Origin: AC-32 sp963754265
Lineage (GTDB): Bacteria > Actinomycetota > Thermoleophilia > Gaiellales > Gaiellaceae
Reading direction: 5' to 3'
Assembly (NCBI GenBank): GCA_963754265.1
Contig: CAVWFB010000016.1
Location: 558,001 to 622,000, forward strand
DNA length: 64,000 nt
Shown here: positions 1-9,264 of the stretch, piece after piece
Position numbering within the stretch: the stretch's first letter is position 1
Layout: each line of letters begins with the position of its first letter
Program-made: the position numbers and the translations under genes
The notes under the pieces: generated by a model
Databases searched by the model: none
What the model was told of the DNA's origin: nothing
What the model saw: only the letters and a program-made list of their open reading frames with translations

Positions 1-2
1 TC

Positions 3-1076
3 ACCGCCGCCTTGAACGCCTTCTCGGCCTGGTGGCACATGATCGGCGTGCTGGTGATCGTGGGGATCCTGATCATCGTCCCTGACCACCACAGGTCGTT
101 CGGCTACGTCTTCGGCCAGACGATCAACAACACGGGCTTCGGCGGCGGGACGACGTCGGGCATCGTCTTCTTCTACGTCTTCCTGACCGGACTCCTCATG
201 GCCCAGTACACGATCACGGGCTACGACGCCTCGGCGCACATGAGTGAAGAAACGCGGAGCGCCTCCGTCGGGGCCGCGTGGGGAATGGTCATGTCGGTCG
301 TGGTCTCGGTGATCTTCGGGTTCATCCTGCTCGTCGCGGTCACCTTCGTGGTGCCCAACGACACCGCTGCTGCGGCGGCAGGGACCTACGTGATCAGCTA
401 CATCTGGACGGCGTCGATGAGCAAGGGCTGGGCCGAGTTCCTGCTCTTCATCGCCGTGGTGGCGCAGTGCTTCTGCACGATCGCCTCCACGACCTCGGCC
501 TCGCGGATGATGTTCGCGTTCTCCCGCGACCGGGCGGTCCCGGGCCACCAGCTCTGGAAGCGGGTGTCCAAGCGCGACCGCATCCCGATCTACACCGTCT
601 GGGCGATCGTCGTGCTCGCGTTCCTGACGCCGTTGCCGGCCTGGTGGTTCGGCTACACGGGCTACGCGGCGTCGACGGCTGTGGCGGTGATCGGCCTCTA
701 CATCGCGTTCATGCTGCCGATCATCCTCAGGCTCCGTGCCGGCGAGAAGTTCGAGCGAGGCGCCTGGCACCTCGGCCGCCACTACAAGTGGATCGACGCG
801 GTCGCGATCGTCTGGATCATCTTCATCTGCATCGTCTTCATGCTTCCGGCGTTCAGGGCCGGTGTTCCATGGAAGGACGGCTACGACTGGAACCTGCTCA
901 ACTACACGCCGATCATGGTCGGCGCGGCCTTCCTGCTCTTCGGCGGCTGGTACGTGATCTCGGCCCACAAGTGGTTCAAGGGGCCGATCCGCCAGGGCGA
1001 CGACGACGAGCTGGCGCGGATCGAACGGGAGTACGGCGAGGGCGACGCCCCGACGCCGGCTCCGGCGAGCCCGTAG
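3..1076 (+). CDS. APC-family amino acid/polyamine permease, C-terminal part
   Basis: This integral membrane permease is cut by the window edge; the reading frame is already open at base 3 with no plausible start. About 355 residues remain, with at least eight hydrophobic segments. The stretch MAQYTITGYDASAHMSEETR is the conserved APC segment found after TM5/6, with the acidic pair that precedes the cytoplasmic loop. The family imports amino acids, GABA or polyamines by cation symport. It ends 7 bases before the convergent FAD-GcvT gene. Given its neighbours, an N-methylated amine or amino acid is a possible substrate, but this is inference from context only. Confidence 0.9.
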   Translation, partial: TAALNAFSAWWHMIGVLVIVGILIIVPDHHRSFGYVFGQTINNTGFGGGTTSGIVFFYVFLTGLLMAQYTITGYDASAHMSEETRSASVGAAWGMVMSVVVSVIFGFILLVAVTFVVPNDTAAAAAGTYVISYIWTASMSKGWAEFLLFIAVVAQCFCTIASTTSASRMMFAFSRDRAVPGHQLWKRVSKRDRIPIYTVWAIVVLAFLTPLPAWWFGYTGYAASTAVAVIGLYIAFMLPIILRLRAGEKFERGAWHLGRHYKWIDAVAIVWIIFICIVFMLPAFRAGVPWKDGYDWNLLNYTPIMVGAAFLLFGGWYVISAHKWFKGPIRQGDDDELARIEREYGEGDAPTPAPASP

Positions 1077-1083
1077 CGACGAC

Positions 1084-3490
1084 TCAGCCCCTGAGCCGCT
1101 CTCCGGTGGGATCGAAGAGCGGCTCGGGGGCGACCTCGCCTTCGACCCACTCCCCGAAGATCTCCACCTCCACCGGCTGCTCGGGCTTCGCGTGCCCGGC
1201 CGGGACGTACGCGTACGCGATCGAGCGCTCGACCGTGTAGCCGTAGCCGCCGCTCGTGACGCGGCCGACGAGCTCGCCGTCGACCCGCACGGGCTCCGAC
1301 CCGAGCGCGACGGAGCGGGGGTCGGAGAGGACGAGGCAGGCGAGCCTGCGTTCCGGCTCCTGCGCCTCGAGCAGGGCCTCGCGCCCGATGAAGTCCTCCT
1401 TGTCGAGCTTGACCGCGAAGCCGAGCCCCGCCTCGTAGGGCGTGTCGTCGGGGGTGATGTCGGCGCCCCAGACGCGGTAGCCCTTCTCCAGGCGCAGCGA
1501 GTCGATCGCCTTGTAGCCGCCGGCGACCAGGCCGTGGGCGCGGCCCGACTCCCAGAGCGTGTCCCAAAGAGCGAGCCCGAACTCGGTCGGGCAATAGAGC
1601 TCCCAGCCGAGCTCGCCCACATAGGTCACACGGAGCGCCAGGCACGGAACCGGGCCGACGGCGAGCTCGCGCGCGCGCATGTACCCGAAGGCGAGCTCGT
1701 CGGTCGTCGTCGCCTGCAGGATCTCGCGCGCGGACGGCCCCCAGAGGCCGAGGCAGGCGAGCTTGGAGGTGACGTCCTCGACGAGCACCGAGCCGTCCTC
1801 CGGCGCGTGCTGGCGGATCCACGCGAGGTCGTGGCGGCCGAAGGCCGTGCCGGTGACGATCCGGAAGCGATCCTCGGCGAGGCGCGTGACCGTGAAGTCG
1901 CATTCGATCCCTCCCCGCGCGTTGAGCATCGAGGTGTAGGTGATCTGCCCGACCTCGCGCGCGACCCGGTTGTCGCAGACCCGCTCCAGGAAGGCCGCCG
2001 CGCCCTCGCCGGAGACGTCGATCTTGGCGAAGCTCGTCTCGTCGAAGAGAGCGGCGCTCTCACGGCACGCGCGGTGCTCGGCGCCGATCGCGGGCGACCA
2101 CAGCCGCCCCGCCCAGCCGCGGGGCCGGAGCGACTCGTCGCCGGCCGCCGCGTTCGGCTCGAACCAGTTGGCCCGCTCCCAGCCCGACTTCTCGCCGAAC
2201 GCGGCGCCCAGCTCGACCAGGCGCGGGTAGGCGGGCGAGAGGCGCAGGGGCCGGCCGGCCTCCCGCTCGTGGCCGGGGTACTTGACGTCGTAGTACGTCG
2301 AGTAGATCTCGATCGTCCGCGCGAGCGTGTAGTCGCGGCTCGCGTAGTGGGCGCCGAAACGGCGCGAGTCCATCTCCCAGACGTCGAAGCCCGGCAGCCC
2401 GTCGACGATCCACTCGGCGACGAGCTTCCCCATCCCGCCCGCGCCCGCCAGACCGTGCGCGCAGAAGCCGGACGCGACCCAGAAGCCGGGAACCTCGGTG
2501 GGGCCGAGGATGAACTCGCCGTCGGGCGTGAACGCCTCGGGCCCGTTGACGAGCCGGATGACCTCGGCCTCGCCGAGCTCCGGCACCCGGACGAGCGCGT
2601 TCGTCATCAGCTCCTCGAACCGCTCCCAGTCCTCGGCGAGCAGCTTGCCGTTGAAGTCCGGCGGGAATCCCCTCCAGCCCCCACGGCGCCGGGTGGCGCT
2701 CGTACCCGCCCATGACGAGGCCGCCCGACTCGCCCCGGAAGTAGACGAGCAGCGTCGGGTCGCGCAGGGTCGGCACGTCGAGCGGCACGCCGTGCGGCCT
2801 CGTGATCAGGTACTCGTGCGCCATCGGGACCACGGGCACGTTCACGCCGGCCAGAGCGGCGATCTCGGCGGCGAACATGCCGCCCGCGTTGACCACGACC
2901 TCGGTCTCGATCGAGCCCTTGTCGGTCTCGACTCCCGCGATGCGCCCGCGCTCGACGCCGAGACCGGTCACGCGGGTCTGGGTCGCGATCTCCGCCCCGC
3001 CGCGCCGCGCGCCCTCCGCGAGGGCCGTCGTGAGCTGGCTCGGATCGATGTAGCCGTCGGTCGGGAGGTACGCGGCACCGAGCACTCCCTCGGTCGACAT
3101 CGGCGGGAAGAGCCGCTGCGCCTCCTCGGCCGAGACCAGCTCGAGCGGCAGGCCGAAGGTCTTGGCCCAGCCGGCCTGGCGGCGCAGCTCCTCCATCCGC
3201 TCCTCGGACGAGGCCAGACGGAGCGATCCGACCTCGTGCCAGCCGGTCTCGAGGCCGACCTCGTCGCCGAGCGACCGGTAGAGGTCGACCGAGGCCATCA
3301 TCATGCGCGTGAGCGAGAGCGAGCCGCGCAGCTGGCCGACGAGCCCCGCCGAGTGGAAGGTCGAGCCGCTCGTCAGGTCCGCGCGCTCGCAGAGCACCAC
3401 GTCGTCCCAGCCGAGCTTGGTCAGCCAGTAGGCGACCGAGCAACCCCCGACGCCGCCTCCGATCACGACCGCGCGTGCCCGCTCCCTCAC
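1084..3490 (-). CDS. FAD-dependent dimethylglycine/sarcosine dehydrogenase-like protein with GcvT domains (one-base frameshift)
   Basis: The N-terminal part (3490 down to about 2670) has the FAD dinucleotide motif GGGVGG at residues 11-16. It also has STFHSAGL with His46, matching the position of the flavinylated histidine of dimethylglycine dehydrogenases. The rest lies in another frame and carries the FAO middle, GcvT and GcvT C-terminal barrel regions, ending at 1084. Removing one base in the G/C runs at 2663-2682 joins both parts into about 801 residues, the usual length of this family, with IPPDFNGKLL bridging the join. The family oxidatively demethylates N-methyl amino acids and passes the one-carbon unit to tetrahydrofolate. 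The substrate cannot be assigned. It lies 4 bases upstream of, and overlaps slightly in transcription with, the kinase at 3487. Confidence 0.85.
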
Positions 3491-4335
3491 GCCAGCGCCG
3501 CCTTGAAACGGCCCTCGGAGGCCGTGCGCCGCAGCCGCTCGAAGTGCTCATCGGCGTAGGACACGAAGTCGAAGTCGAGCTCCGAGATCGCCTGCTGGAC
3601 GACTCCCCACATCGCCTCCCGGAAGTCGGACATGAAGCGCATGAGCGTCAGCGCCCGCGTGTCCGTGGAGCCGTAGGCCTCGAGCAGCGCGCGCTCGCCT
3701 TCCTCGTCGAGCCCGTTGTTGACCGCGAAGTTCGCCAGGTCGAAGAACGGGTCGCCCATCCCTGCGTACTCCCAGTCCACGATCCAGGTCCGCTCTCCGT
3801 CGTCGATGAAGTTGGCCGCCAGCAGGTCGTTGTGACAGGTGACCACGGGCGCCGCCGCGCGGCGAGCCTCGATCCGCCGCGCGAGCTCCTGCGCCCGCGA
3901 ATAGAAGCCCGGAAGGGGGCGTCCGTGCCCGGTCGCGATCGCCGCATAGGCCTCGACCACGCGGAACGAGTCGAAGCGCCCGGCGATGGGAGGTGCGCCG
4001 TGTAGCCGTCTGAGCAAGGCACCAACGGTGGCAGGATCGGCGCGGCCTACCTCGCCGTCGACAAAGCGCGTGACGAGCACGCCGTCGGCAAAGCGCACCA
4101 CCTCCGGGCCGATGCCGAGCCGGGCAGCCATGAGGGCGGCCTCGTGCTCGTGCTCCCGGTCGATCCCGAGCAGGGCCGTGTTCTTGCCGCTGATCCGCAG
4201 GACCAGCACGTCGCCGTCGACGACGACCTTGAAGTTGTGGTTGGTGATCCCGCCGCGGAGCGCCTCGACGCGTAGCGCCTCGACGTTCACCGGTTGTCCG
4301 GGCCAGAGCCGCCCGACGGCCTCCTCGACGCGCAT
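3487..4335 (-). CDS. Choline/ethanolamine kinase-like phosphotransferase
   Basis: This 282-residue protein has the APH/choline-kinase catalytic loop HND at residues 168-170 with N175. It is followed by DWEYAGMGDPFFDLANF from residue 187, which is the choline-kinase form of the metal-binding DFG equivalent. The N-terminal GGITNHNFKV segment is the nucleotide-binding loop of this family. The likely reaction is ATP-dependent phosphorylation of a small amino alcohol such as choline or ethanolamine; thiamine or an aminoglycoside are alternatives. Its stop overlaps the start of the FAD-GcvT gene by 4 bases, so the two are probably co-transcribed. The start ATG lies inside a GCATGC palindrome shared with the opposite strand. 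Confidence 0.85.
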   Translation of the reverse strand: MRVEEAVGRLWPGQPVNVEALRVEALRGGITNHNFKVVVDGDVLVLRISGKNTALLGIDREHEHEAALMAARLGIGPEVVRFADGVLVTRFVDGEVGRADPATVGALLRRLHGAPPIAGRFDSFRVVEAYAAIATGHGRPLPGFYSRAQELARRIEARRAAAPVVTCHNDLLAANFIDDGERTWIVDWEYAGMGDPFFDLANFAVNNGLDEEGERALLEAYGSTDTRALTLMRFMSDFREAMWGVVQQAISELDFDFVSYADEHFERLRRTASEGRFKAALA

Positions 4336-4351
4336 GCGCGATCCTAGACTC

Positions 4352-4985
4352 GTGACGGCGCTGCTCTTCGACTTCAACGGGACGATCTCCGACGACGAAG
4401 GCGTCCAGTGCGCGATCTTCCGAGAGCTGTTCGCCGCGCAGGGGCGCCCGCTCGACGAACACGAGTACTTCGACGAGCTGGCCGGCCGCTCCGATCCCGA
4501 GATCGTGGAGCGGTGGCTCGGAGCCGGGCATCCGGCGGCCGCCGAGGTGCTGGAACGCCGGGTGCAGCTCTTTCGCGAGCGGGCGGGAGACGGCTCGACC
4601 GTGCCGCCGCATGTGCGGGAGGCCGTGCTCCGAGCGGCCGGGCGAGCGAGGCTCGCGATCGTGTCGGGCGCCGCACGCTCCGAGGTCGAGACGGTGCTGC
4701 GGGACAGCCGGCCTCGACGTCTTCGACGTGATCGTCTCGGCCGAGGACGTGACTCGCGGGAAGCCCGATCCGGAGGGCTATCTCCTCGCGCTCGAGCAGC
4801 TCGGCGTGCCTGCCGGCGACGCGGTGGCGATCGAGGACGCTCCTCCGGGGATCGCAGCTGCCAAGGCCGCCGGCCTGCGCTGCGTGGCCGTGCTCGGGAC
4901 CGCCCCGCGCGAGCGGCTGGGCGAGGCCGACGAGATCGCATCCAGGCTCGACTCCGGCCTGGTCGACCGGCTGCTCGCCGGCTAG
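4352..4985 (+). CDS. HAD-superfamily phosphatase (one-base frameshift)
   Basis: The N-terminal part from GTG 4352 has the HAD motif I DFNGT (nucleophile Asp7). Asn replaces the usual second acid, a common variant in this subfamily. Motif II (IVSGA) lies before the break. The C-terminal part in the next frame has GKPDPEGY (motif III lysine) and IEDAPPGIAAAKAAG (motif IV). Dropping one base near 4706 gives EVETVLRDAGLDVFDVIVSAED and a 210-residue protein of ordinary HAD IA length. It probably dephosphorylates a small phosphorylated metabolite. It diverges from the choline-kinase-like gene with almost no spacer, so the pair may share regulation. An in-frame ATG at 4334 is an alternative start. 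Confidence 0.8.
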
Positions 4986-5912
4986 CTACAGCTCCGCGTA
5001 CGGCGCGACGCTCATGTACTTGAAGCCGCTGTCGACGGCCAGCGTCACGATCACCGCGCCCGGCCCGAGCCGCTCGGCCAGCCGGTGGGCGCCGACGACG
5101 TTCGCGCCCGTCGAGATCCCCGCGAAGACGCCGTCCTCACGCGCCAGGCGGCTCGTCATCTCGAGTGCCTCCTCGTCGCCGATCGCGTCCAGCTGATCGA
5201 CCTTCTCTGGGTCCCAGTGGGGCATCACGAGGCCCGTCCAGCCCTGCATGACGAACGTCCCGCGGTCCCCGCCTCCGATGGCCGGCGAGCCCGCGGGCTC
5301 GAGCGCCTGGATGAACACCCCGCGCGGCCTCAGCGCATCCGAGACCCCCATCAGCGAGCTGGCCGTGCCGAGCCCTTGGCAGAACGCGGTGACTCGCCCT
5401 CCGGTCTGCTCCCAGATCTCGCCGCCGAGCCGCTCACGATGGTCGGGGATGATGTACGGGTTGTTGAACTGGTCGGTGGCGTAGTGGCCTGGCCGCTGGG
5501 CGAGCTCGCCGGCGCGGACGACCATGTTGTCGATGTCCTGGGCCGTCACGTTCGGCCGACCCTCGACCGACGGCAGGATCTCGAGCTCGGCGCCGAGCGC
5601 GCGCATCAGCTGGAAGCGCTCCTCGGTGAAGCAGTCTGCGATCACGATCAGGGCGCGATATCCCTTCGCGCGGCAGACGAGCGCGAGCGCGGGGCCGGTG
5701 CTCCCGCCGGTGTACTCGACGACGGTGTCGCCGGGCGAGATCAAGCCGTCCCGCTCGGCGCCCTCGATCATGGCGAGCGCCATCCGATCCTTCATCGACC
5801 CCGTCGGATTGCAGTACTCGAGCTTCAGCCACACCTCGGCGCCGTTCGCGGGCACGCAGTGGCGCAGACGGACCAGCGGCGTGTTCCCGATCGCGTCGAG
5901 GATCGACTCCAC
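4986..5912 (-). CDS. PLP-dependent cysteine synthase-family enzyme
   Basis: This 308-residue fold-type II PLP enzyme has the Schiff-base lysine at residue 41 in NPTGSMKDR. It has the substrate loop TGGSTG near residue 69 and the phosphate-binding GLGTASSLMG segment near residue 182. Length and motifs match CysK/CysM-type beta-replacement enzymes, which make cysteine from O-acetylserine or a related activated serine and sulfide. The second glycine of the usual GTGGT loop is altered, so another amine substrate is possible. The gene converges on the HAD phosphatase with adjacent stops and no spacer. It may be co-transcribed with the DMT transporter 22 bases upstream. Confidence 0.85.
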   Translation of the reverse strand: MESILDAIGNTPLVRLRHCVPANGAEVWLKLEYCNPTGSMKDRMALAMIEGAERDGLISPGDTVVEYTGGSTGPALALVCRAKGYRALIVIADCFTEERFQLMRALGAELEILPSVEGRPNVTAQDIDNMVVRAGELAQRPGHYATDQFNNPYIIPDHRERLGGEIWEQTGGRVTAFCQGLGTASSLMGVSDALRPRGVFIQALEPAGSPAIGGGDRGTFVMQGWTGLVMPHWDPEKVDQLDAIGDEEALEMTSRLAREDGVFAGISTGANVVGAHRLAERLGPGAVIVTLAVDSGFKYMSVAPYAEL

Positions 5913-5934
5913 GCGGGGATGATCGCGTACCGGG

Positions 5935-6816
5935 CTACGCCATTGCGGCCGAGCTCTCGCGCAGTTCCTCCCGAGGCTCGGCTCGGGCCTGGCTCGCCAG
6001 CGAGATCAAGACCGCGCCGCCGAGAGCGAGCACGAGCCCGAGGACGGCGACGAGGACGTGCCACGTCGGCCGGCTGAGCCGTTCGTCGAAGAGCGCGATC
6101 CCGAGGAGAACGCTCACCATGGGATTCGCCACCGAGACAGTCGCGACCGAGGGAGCCAGGTGCCCGGTGCCGAGAGAGACCTGCTGGAGGACGAACCCGA
6201 GCACTCCCGCCAGGGCGAGTACGTAGCACTGCCAGTGCGACAACATCACCCCGACGCCCTCGTGGAGGAACTCGACCGTGGGCTTCGTGAGCGAGGCCGA
6301 GAGCCCGAAGAGGATGCCGGCCACGCTGCCGTAGACGGCCGCCTTCATCTTCGAGGTCCCGTGCCGGCCGAAGACCAACAGCGCGGCGCAGATCGCACCG
6401 AGGACGACGATCGCGACCGCCCACTCGTCGCCCGGAGCGTTCTCCTTGCCGCCCGCCGGGTCGCCGAACACGGCGAACAGGCCGAGCCCGAGCAGGATGA
6501 CCGCGGCGCCGCCCAGCTCACGTCGACCGACGTGCTGGTTCGTCAACAGCACGCCGAGCGGCAGCGCGAACACGACCGTCGTCACGAGCAGCGGCTGGAT
6601 GATCGCCAGCCGGCCGCGATCGAGCGCAGCCGCCTGGAAGGCGTAGCCGATCAGGAGGGCGACGGTGCCGATCAGCCACGTCCTCTGACCGGCGAGTCGC
6701 ACGAGCGACATCGGCTTGGCGAGCGACACCCCGGCGAGATTGAGAGCGCCCTTCTGCTGCAGCGCCGCGGCCACCGCGAACAGGAATGCCGCGAAGAGCG
6801 CCAGCACCGAGGCCAT
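5935..6816 (-). CDS. DMT-superfamily (EamA-like) membrane transporter
   Basis: This 293-residue protein has about nine to ten hydrophobic segments, starting with a short N-terminal helix (MASVLALFAAFLFAVAAALQ). Two repeat-like halves show the QPLLVTTVVFALPLG and ANPMVSVLLGIALFDE segments typical of DMT carriers, where the end of helix 4 or 9 carries P and E residues. The QQKG motif after helix 1 is shared with NIPA/EamA-type proteins. The substrate is unknown. It lies 22 bases upstream of the PLP enzyme on the same strand, so export of an amino acid or sulfur metabolite is a reasonable but unproven role. Confidence 0.8.
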   Translation of the reverse strand: MASVLALFAAFLFAVAAALQQKGALNLAGVSLAKPMSLVRLAGQRTWLIGTVALLIGYAFQAAALDRGRLAIIQPLLVTTVVFALPLGVLLTNQHVGRRELGGAAVILLGLGLFAVFGDPAGGKENAPGDEWAVAIVVLGAICAALLVFGRHGTSKMKAAVYGSVAGILFGLSASLTKPTVEFLHEGVGVMLSHWQCYVLALAGVLGFVLQQVSLGTGHLAPSVATVSVANPMVSVLLGIALFDERLSRPTWHVLVAVLGLVLALGGAVLISLASQARAEPREELRESSAAMA

Positions 6817-6978
6817 CGAGTCAGCCTACGAGGCGCACCGGTCGCTTGCCGCCGAAGCGCCCGGTTGGTGAGGCCCTGGCTGGCGAGCTCGGCGATCCTG
6901 GTGGCACAGCTCTTCGTGGACGGCACGCTTGTCCCTGGAGGAAAGTAGGCATGAATGTGCGGGGGAGAAAGGGGTCTC

Positions 6979-7221
6979 ATGAGCAACGACACGAAGCAGC
7001 CGACACGAGAGCTGGCCCAGCGGTTGAGCGGGACGGTCGAAGTCCTTCTCCTCTGGCACCCCGCGATCGAGCAAGTGGAGCTTTCCGTCTGTGACCTGGC
7101 AACCGGCACGGGCTTCCACGTAGACGTCGCCCCGGACAACGCCCTCGACGCGTTCCATCATCCGTACGCCTACGCAACCGGCCGCGAAGCCCGAGCCGAG
7201 CCGACGATCGTCGATGGCTAG
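6979..7221 (+). CDS. Small conserved-looking protein, function unknown
   Basis: This is an 80-residue soluble protein, MSNDTKQPTRELAQRL at its start, with a mixed alpha/beta composition and no membrane segment. The ATG at 6979 is chosen because a purine-rich stretch (GGGGGAGAAAGGGG) sits just upstream as ribosome binding site. The product contains DLATGTGFHVDVAPDNALDA, and the gene ends by overlapping the next small gene by 8 bases. Coupling to a second small protein suggests joint function. I do not recognise the family. Confidence 0.6.
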   Translation: MSNDTKQPTRELAQRLSGTVEVLLLWHPAIEQVELSVCDLATGTGFHVDVAPDNALDAFHHPYAYATGREARAEPTIVDG

Positions 7222-7402
7222 CGTCGAGTCCCTCCAGGACGCCGTCCGCGTGCTCGTCGCAGAGCGGCAGGCCCTGCACGAGCGCCGTGCAGCCCACGAC
7301 GAGCTCGAGGCGAACCGTGTCGAGCTCGTGGCGCGCCAGCAACAGCTCTCCGAGGCGCTGATCGCCCGACACCTCCCCCGCGCCGACCGCGACGCCGCCT
7401 GA
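7214..7402 (+). CDS. Small coiled-coil protein, function unknown
   Basis: The 62-residue product is mostly helical, with heptad-like spacing in VLVAERQALHERRAAHDELEANRVELVARQ split across two helices, and no Cys or membrane segment. Its ATG overlaps the stop of the gene before it (ATGGCTAG at 7214-7221), a sign of translational coupling. Similar short helical proteins accompany small hypothetical genes in actinobacteria, but I cannot name a family. The gene ends 44 bases before the stop of the convergent cupin gene. Confidence 0.55.
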   Translation: MASVESLQDAVRVLVAERQALHERRAAHDELEANRVELVARQQQLSEALIARHLPRADRDAA

Positions 7403-7446
7403 CGCGGTCCGCCATCCCGGCGGCGGCGTGATGGGCACGCCCGGCC

Positions 7447-8070
7447 TCAACGCCGCCCGCGAGATCCTGGGCCGGCGGCCTCGTCGTCGCAGGCGACGTT
7501 GACGTAGCCGGATCGAAACGGGCTCGGCTCGCCCGACTCGGCGTCGTACGTGTGCCGCCAGACGCAGCCGGTGTCGTTCGTCAGCAGGTGGATCGAGACG
7601 GACGTCTCCTCAGACGTCGTGCGCACCCGGTGGATGTCGTCGCGTGGAGGGATCAGCACGTAGAAGTCGCCCGCGCCGAGCGAGCGCCGCTCGACAAGCT
7701 CGACCGCCCCTTGGCGCTGGGTGTAGATCTCCTCCTCCTGCGTGCCGCGATAAAGGCCGACCAGGCCCCAGGCGAGGTGGTCGTGGATCGGCGTCTCGGA
7801 GCCAGGCGGCACCACGAGCGAGAAGAGCGACAGCGATGCGTCGCCGGCTCGGTAGAGGAGCCACTGACCGATGCCGCCTCCCATTCCGCTGTCCTCGACA
7901 GCGGTCCGGAACTGGGCCGGGAGCCAGTCCGGATCGCTGAGCAGCTCGGCGAATCGGGGCTTGATCGCCTCGCAGGCCGACTCCGGCGAGGAGGCGCCGG
8001 CGATCGTGATCCGGGCGCCGTCGACGAACGCCCGCACCACCGGCGTGTCGAGGACGTACTCGGCGCGCAT
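7447..8070 (-). CDS. Cysteine dioxygenase-like cupin protein
   Basis: This 207-residue protein has a single cupin fold with the metal-binding pair PIHDH (His96 and His98) and a third histidine, His147, in DDIHRV. This is the three-histidine iron site of thiol dioxygenases (cysteine dioxygenase and 3-mercaptopropionate dioxygenase). The family oxidises a thiol to a sulfinate using O2. The ATG at 8070 is chosen because it follows the short divergent spacer; upstream in-frame sequence is antisense to the M24 gene. A thiol dioxygenase near a cysteine-synthase-like gene fits sulfur amino acid turnover, but the substrate is not shown by the sequence. Confidence 0.75.
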   Translation of the reverse strand: MRAEYVLDTPVVRAFVDGARITIAGASSPESACEAIKPRFAELLSDPDWLPAQFRTAVEDSGMGGGIGQWLLYRAGDASLSLFSLVVPPGSETPIHDHLAWGLVGLYRGTQEEEIYTQRQGAVELVERRSLGAGDFYVLIPPRDDIHRVRTTSEETSVSIHLLTNDTGCVWRHTYDAESGEPSPFRSGYVNVACDDEAAGPGSRGRR

Positions 8071-8094
8071 GCACAGGAGGGTACGCTCGCGCGC

Positions 8095-9264
8095 ATGCGT
8101 GCGCTGCTGCTTTATGGCGACCCGGAGCGCTCCGCCGCGGTCCGCCACGAGATTCCGATCCCGATCGGCGACCCACTGCTGTTCGCCGAGGTCGACGGAC
8201 GGCGCTACGTGCTGACGAGCCGCCTCGAGCGGGACCGCGTGAAGCGCGCGCTGCCCGACGTGGAGATCCTCGACTACTTCGCGCTCGGGTACAGGGAACT
8301 CGTCCAGAGCGGGATGTCGAGCGCCGAGGCGGGGCGGGAAGCCGAGGCCCGTGCCGTCCGCGAGATCGGGATCGACGAGGCGATCGTTCCCGGCGACTTT
8401 CCGCTGGCGCTCGGCGACCGCCTGCGGGAGGACGGGGTCGTCCTGACCGTCGACGAGGCGGCCGTCGACCTCCGGCGGCGGGCGAAGTCGGCGGTCGAGC
8501 TCGACGGCATCCGCGTCGCACAACGGGCGGCGGAGGCGGGCATGGCCGCCGCAAGCGAGCTCCTCGCCCGCGCCGAGCCGGCGGCGGACGGCCGCCTGCA
8601 ACTGGACGGGAAGCCGCTTCTGGCCGAGGATGTCCGCAGGACGCTCCGCGTTGCGTGCGCGGAAAACGGGGCTCTGTGCCCACCGGACGTGATCGTCGCC
8701 TCGGTGTGGCAGGGCGAGGGGCACGAGCCGGGAACCGGCCCGCTTCCCGCCGGTCTTCCGATCCAGATCGACATCTGGCCTCGTCACGAAGAAACCGGCT
8801 GCTGGGCCGACATGGCGAGAACCTTCCTCGTCGGGAATCCCGTCGCCGAGCACGCCGATCTGATCGCAGAGCAGGCGCGGCTCGCCCGGAGCGCGCTCGA
8901 GCAGGCGCAAGCAGCTGTTCGTCCGGGCATCACCGGCCGCGAGCTCCACGACGGCGCGTGCGACCTGTTCGAGTCCGCCGGCTATCCGACCCAGCGGACC
9001 GCGCAGTCGCCGGAGCAGGTCGACGGCTTCCAGTTCTCGCTCGGACACGGGGTCGGCCTCGAGGTGCACGAGGCCCCGTCGGTCGGCCTGGCCGGCCACG
9101 ACCCACTGGTCGCCGGCGACGTGCTGGCGATCGAACCGGGCCTCTGGGACCGGCGGGCCGGCGGAGTGACCTTCGAGGACCTCGTGCTCGTGACGGAGAC
9201 CGGCTACGAGCTGCTGACACGGTTCCCCTACGACCTCGCACCTACTGGAACCGAGAACGTGTAA
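8095..9264 (+). CDS. M24-family metallopeptidase (Xaa-Pro aminopeptidase/creatinase fold)
   Basis: The 389-residue protein has an N-terminal creatinase-like domain (about 1-140) and a C-terminal pita-bread domain. The metal ligands are visible in order: Asp in IDIWPRH and CWADMART, His in SLGHGVGLEVHE, Glu in LAIEPGLW and Glu in VTFEDLVL. The family removes N-terminal residues next to proline or hydrolyses related C-N bonds; creatinase itself is a member. The gene diverges from the cupin gene across a 24-base gap containing AGGAGGG. Transcription likely stops at the hairpin beginning 3 bases before its own stop codon. Confidence 0.88.
   Translation: MRALLLYGDPERSAAVRHEIPIPIGDPLLFAEVDGRRYVLTSRLERDRVKRALPDVEILDYFALGYRELVQSGMSSAEAGREAEARAVREIGIDEAIVPGDFPLALGDRLREDGVVLTVDEAAVDLRRRAKSAVELDGIRVAQRAAEAGMAAASELLARAEPAADGRLQLDGKPLLAEDVRRTLRVACAENGALCPPDVIVASVWQGEGHEPGTGPLPAGLPIQIDIWPRHEETGCWADMARTFLVGNPVAEHADLIAEQARLARSALEQAQAAVRPGITGRELHDGACDLFESAGYPTQRTAQSPEQVDGFQFSLGHGVGLEVHEAPSVGLAGHDPLVAGDVLAIEPGLWDRRAGGVTFEDLVLVTETGYELLTRFPYDLAPTGTENV

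Noticed and set aside
1192..2715. Long plus-strand open frame opposite the FAD-GcvT gene
   Set aside because: Arg/Gly/Ala-rich shadow of a real gene in high-GC DNA, with no motif. The opposite strand has clear family motifs.
6979..7402. Toxin-antitoxin pair
   Set aside because: Size and overlap would fit, but neither protein shows a toxin fold or a DNA-binding antitoxin motif.
7552..8094. In-frame 5' extension of the M24 peptidase gene
   Set aside because: The sequence is antisense to the cupin gene and lacks family similarity. The ATG at 8095 fits the usual N-terminus.
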